Shown piece after piece: positions 63,930-64,000 of a stretch of DNA of 64,000 nucleotides. The first letter of the stretch is position 1. Every line of letters starts with the position of its first letter. The position numbers were made by a program, and so were the translations under genes. The stretch comes from Neobacillus drentensis NBRC 102427 (GTDB taxonomy: Bacteria > Bacillota > Bacilli > Bacillales > Cytobacillaceae). The stretch spans positions 1-64,000 of the forward strand of contig NZ_BCUX01000024.1 of NCBI RefSeq assembly GCF_001591445.1, given 5' to 3'. The notes under the pieces are model-generated. The model was given only the letters and a program-made list of their open reading frames with translations, was not told the DNA's origin and searched no databases.

Positions 63930-64000
63930 ATTCGCTGATAAACCACTCAAATTCGCCAATAGACCATCCATATTCGCCAATAGACCGCAGGAATTCGCTG
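63930..64000. repeat. 21-bp tandem repeat at the right edge
   Basis: Units beginning ATTCGCCAATAGACC or the variant ATTCGCTGATAAACC start at 63930, 63951, 63972 and 63993, an exact 21-base period. The array starts 14 bases after the thiolase stop and runs off the window. Confidence 0.8.

Overview
The window looks like chromosomal DNA of an aerobic, endospore-forming member of the Bacillaceae. It is AT-rich, with AGGAGG-type ribosome sites and frequent TTG/GTG starts. It carries GerP-like spore genes, TnrA, a T-box-controlled ilv-leu operon, a Bacillus-type uricase pathway and a sigma-54 (SigL-type) regulator. Several genes resemble B. subtilis or other Bacillus genes. A Neobacillus-like species is possible but not provable from this window. 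I see no rRNA, tRNA, CRISPR array, prophage or insertion sequence. Assignments rest on reading translated sequence and motifs; no database search was made.

Layout. 1-2600: start of a DoxX-like gene and a PAS-PAS-GGDEF-EAL protein. 2646-6670: spore-type region with a Tyr/Pro-rich protein, a secreted cupredoxin, four GerPA/GerPF-like paralogues, and divergent Hsp20-like and long GerPC-like genes. 6728-10566: a BASS-family transporter, two small proteins, adenine deaminase and guanine deaminase. 10766-17184: a uric acid operon (MobA-like protein, OHCU decarboxylase, uricase, HIU hydrolase, allantoinase, allantoate amidohydrolase, and an atypical M20 hydrolase). 17325-25246: assorted genes (SRPBCC, M19 dipeptidase, excisionase-like HTH, DUF488, YitT-like, hemolysin III, DUF1836, beta-helix protein, GYF-RDD protein, DUF3892), with a degenerate 52-bp intergenic repeat array at 19611-19934.

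25290-36451: ilvE-ilvD, then a T-box leader and ilvB-ilvN-ilvC-leuA-leuB-leuC-leuD, all on the minus strand. Together they supply most of the branched-chain amino acid pathway (threonine deaminase is not here). 36861-40648: DEDDh exonuclease, DUF294 nucleotidyltransferase, ammonium transporter, TnrA and a 45-residue protein, with TnrA/GlnR-type boxes before amt and tnrA. 40835-45741: coiled-coil protein, YhfP-type reductase, a polar amino acid ABC transporter with a candidate ARG box on its promoter, and an unknown gene.

45897-55497: AidB-like acyl-CoA dehydrogenase, a 21-bp tandem repeat, a 917-residue TPR/dynamin-like GTPase, RtcB, and a four-gene two-component/ABC module resembling ycbLMNO. 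55581-64000: hydroxyacid dehydrogenase, a short-chain 3-hydroxyacyl-CoA-type dehydrogenase, a zinc ribbon protein, a CBS-CBS-PAS-AAA-Fis sigma-54 activator, acyl-CoA ligase, acyl-CoA dehydrogenase and thiolase. The genes either side of the activator each carry a -24/-12 promoter and a similar upstream 17-bp motif, so this looks like a self-contained acyl-CoA catabolic regulon.

The best candidates for something not fully described are the 52-bp hairpin array with compensating arm changes, the rearranged GerP-like locus, the M20 hydrolase with altered metal-ligand positions in the urate operon, the TPR-GTPase next to RtcB, and the sigma-54 regulon.
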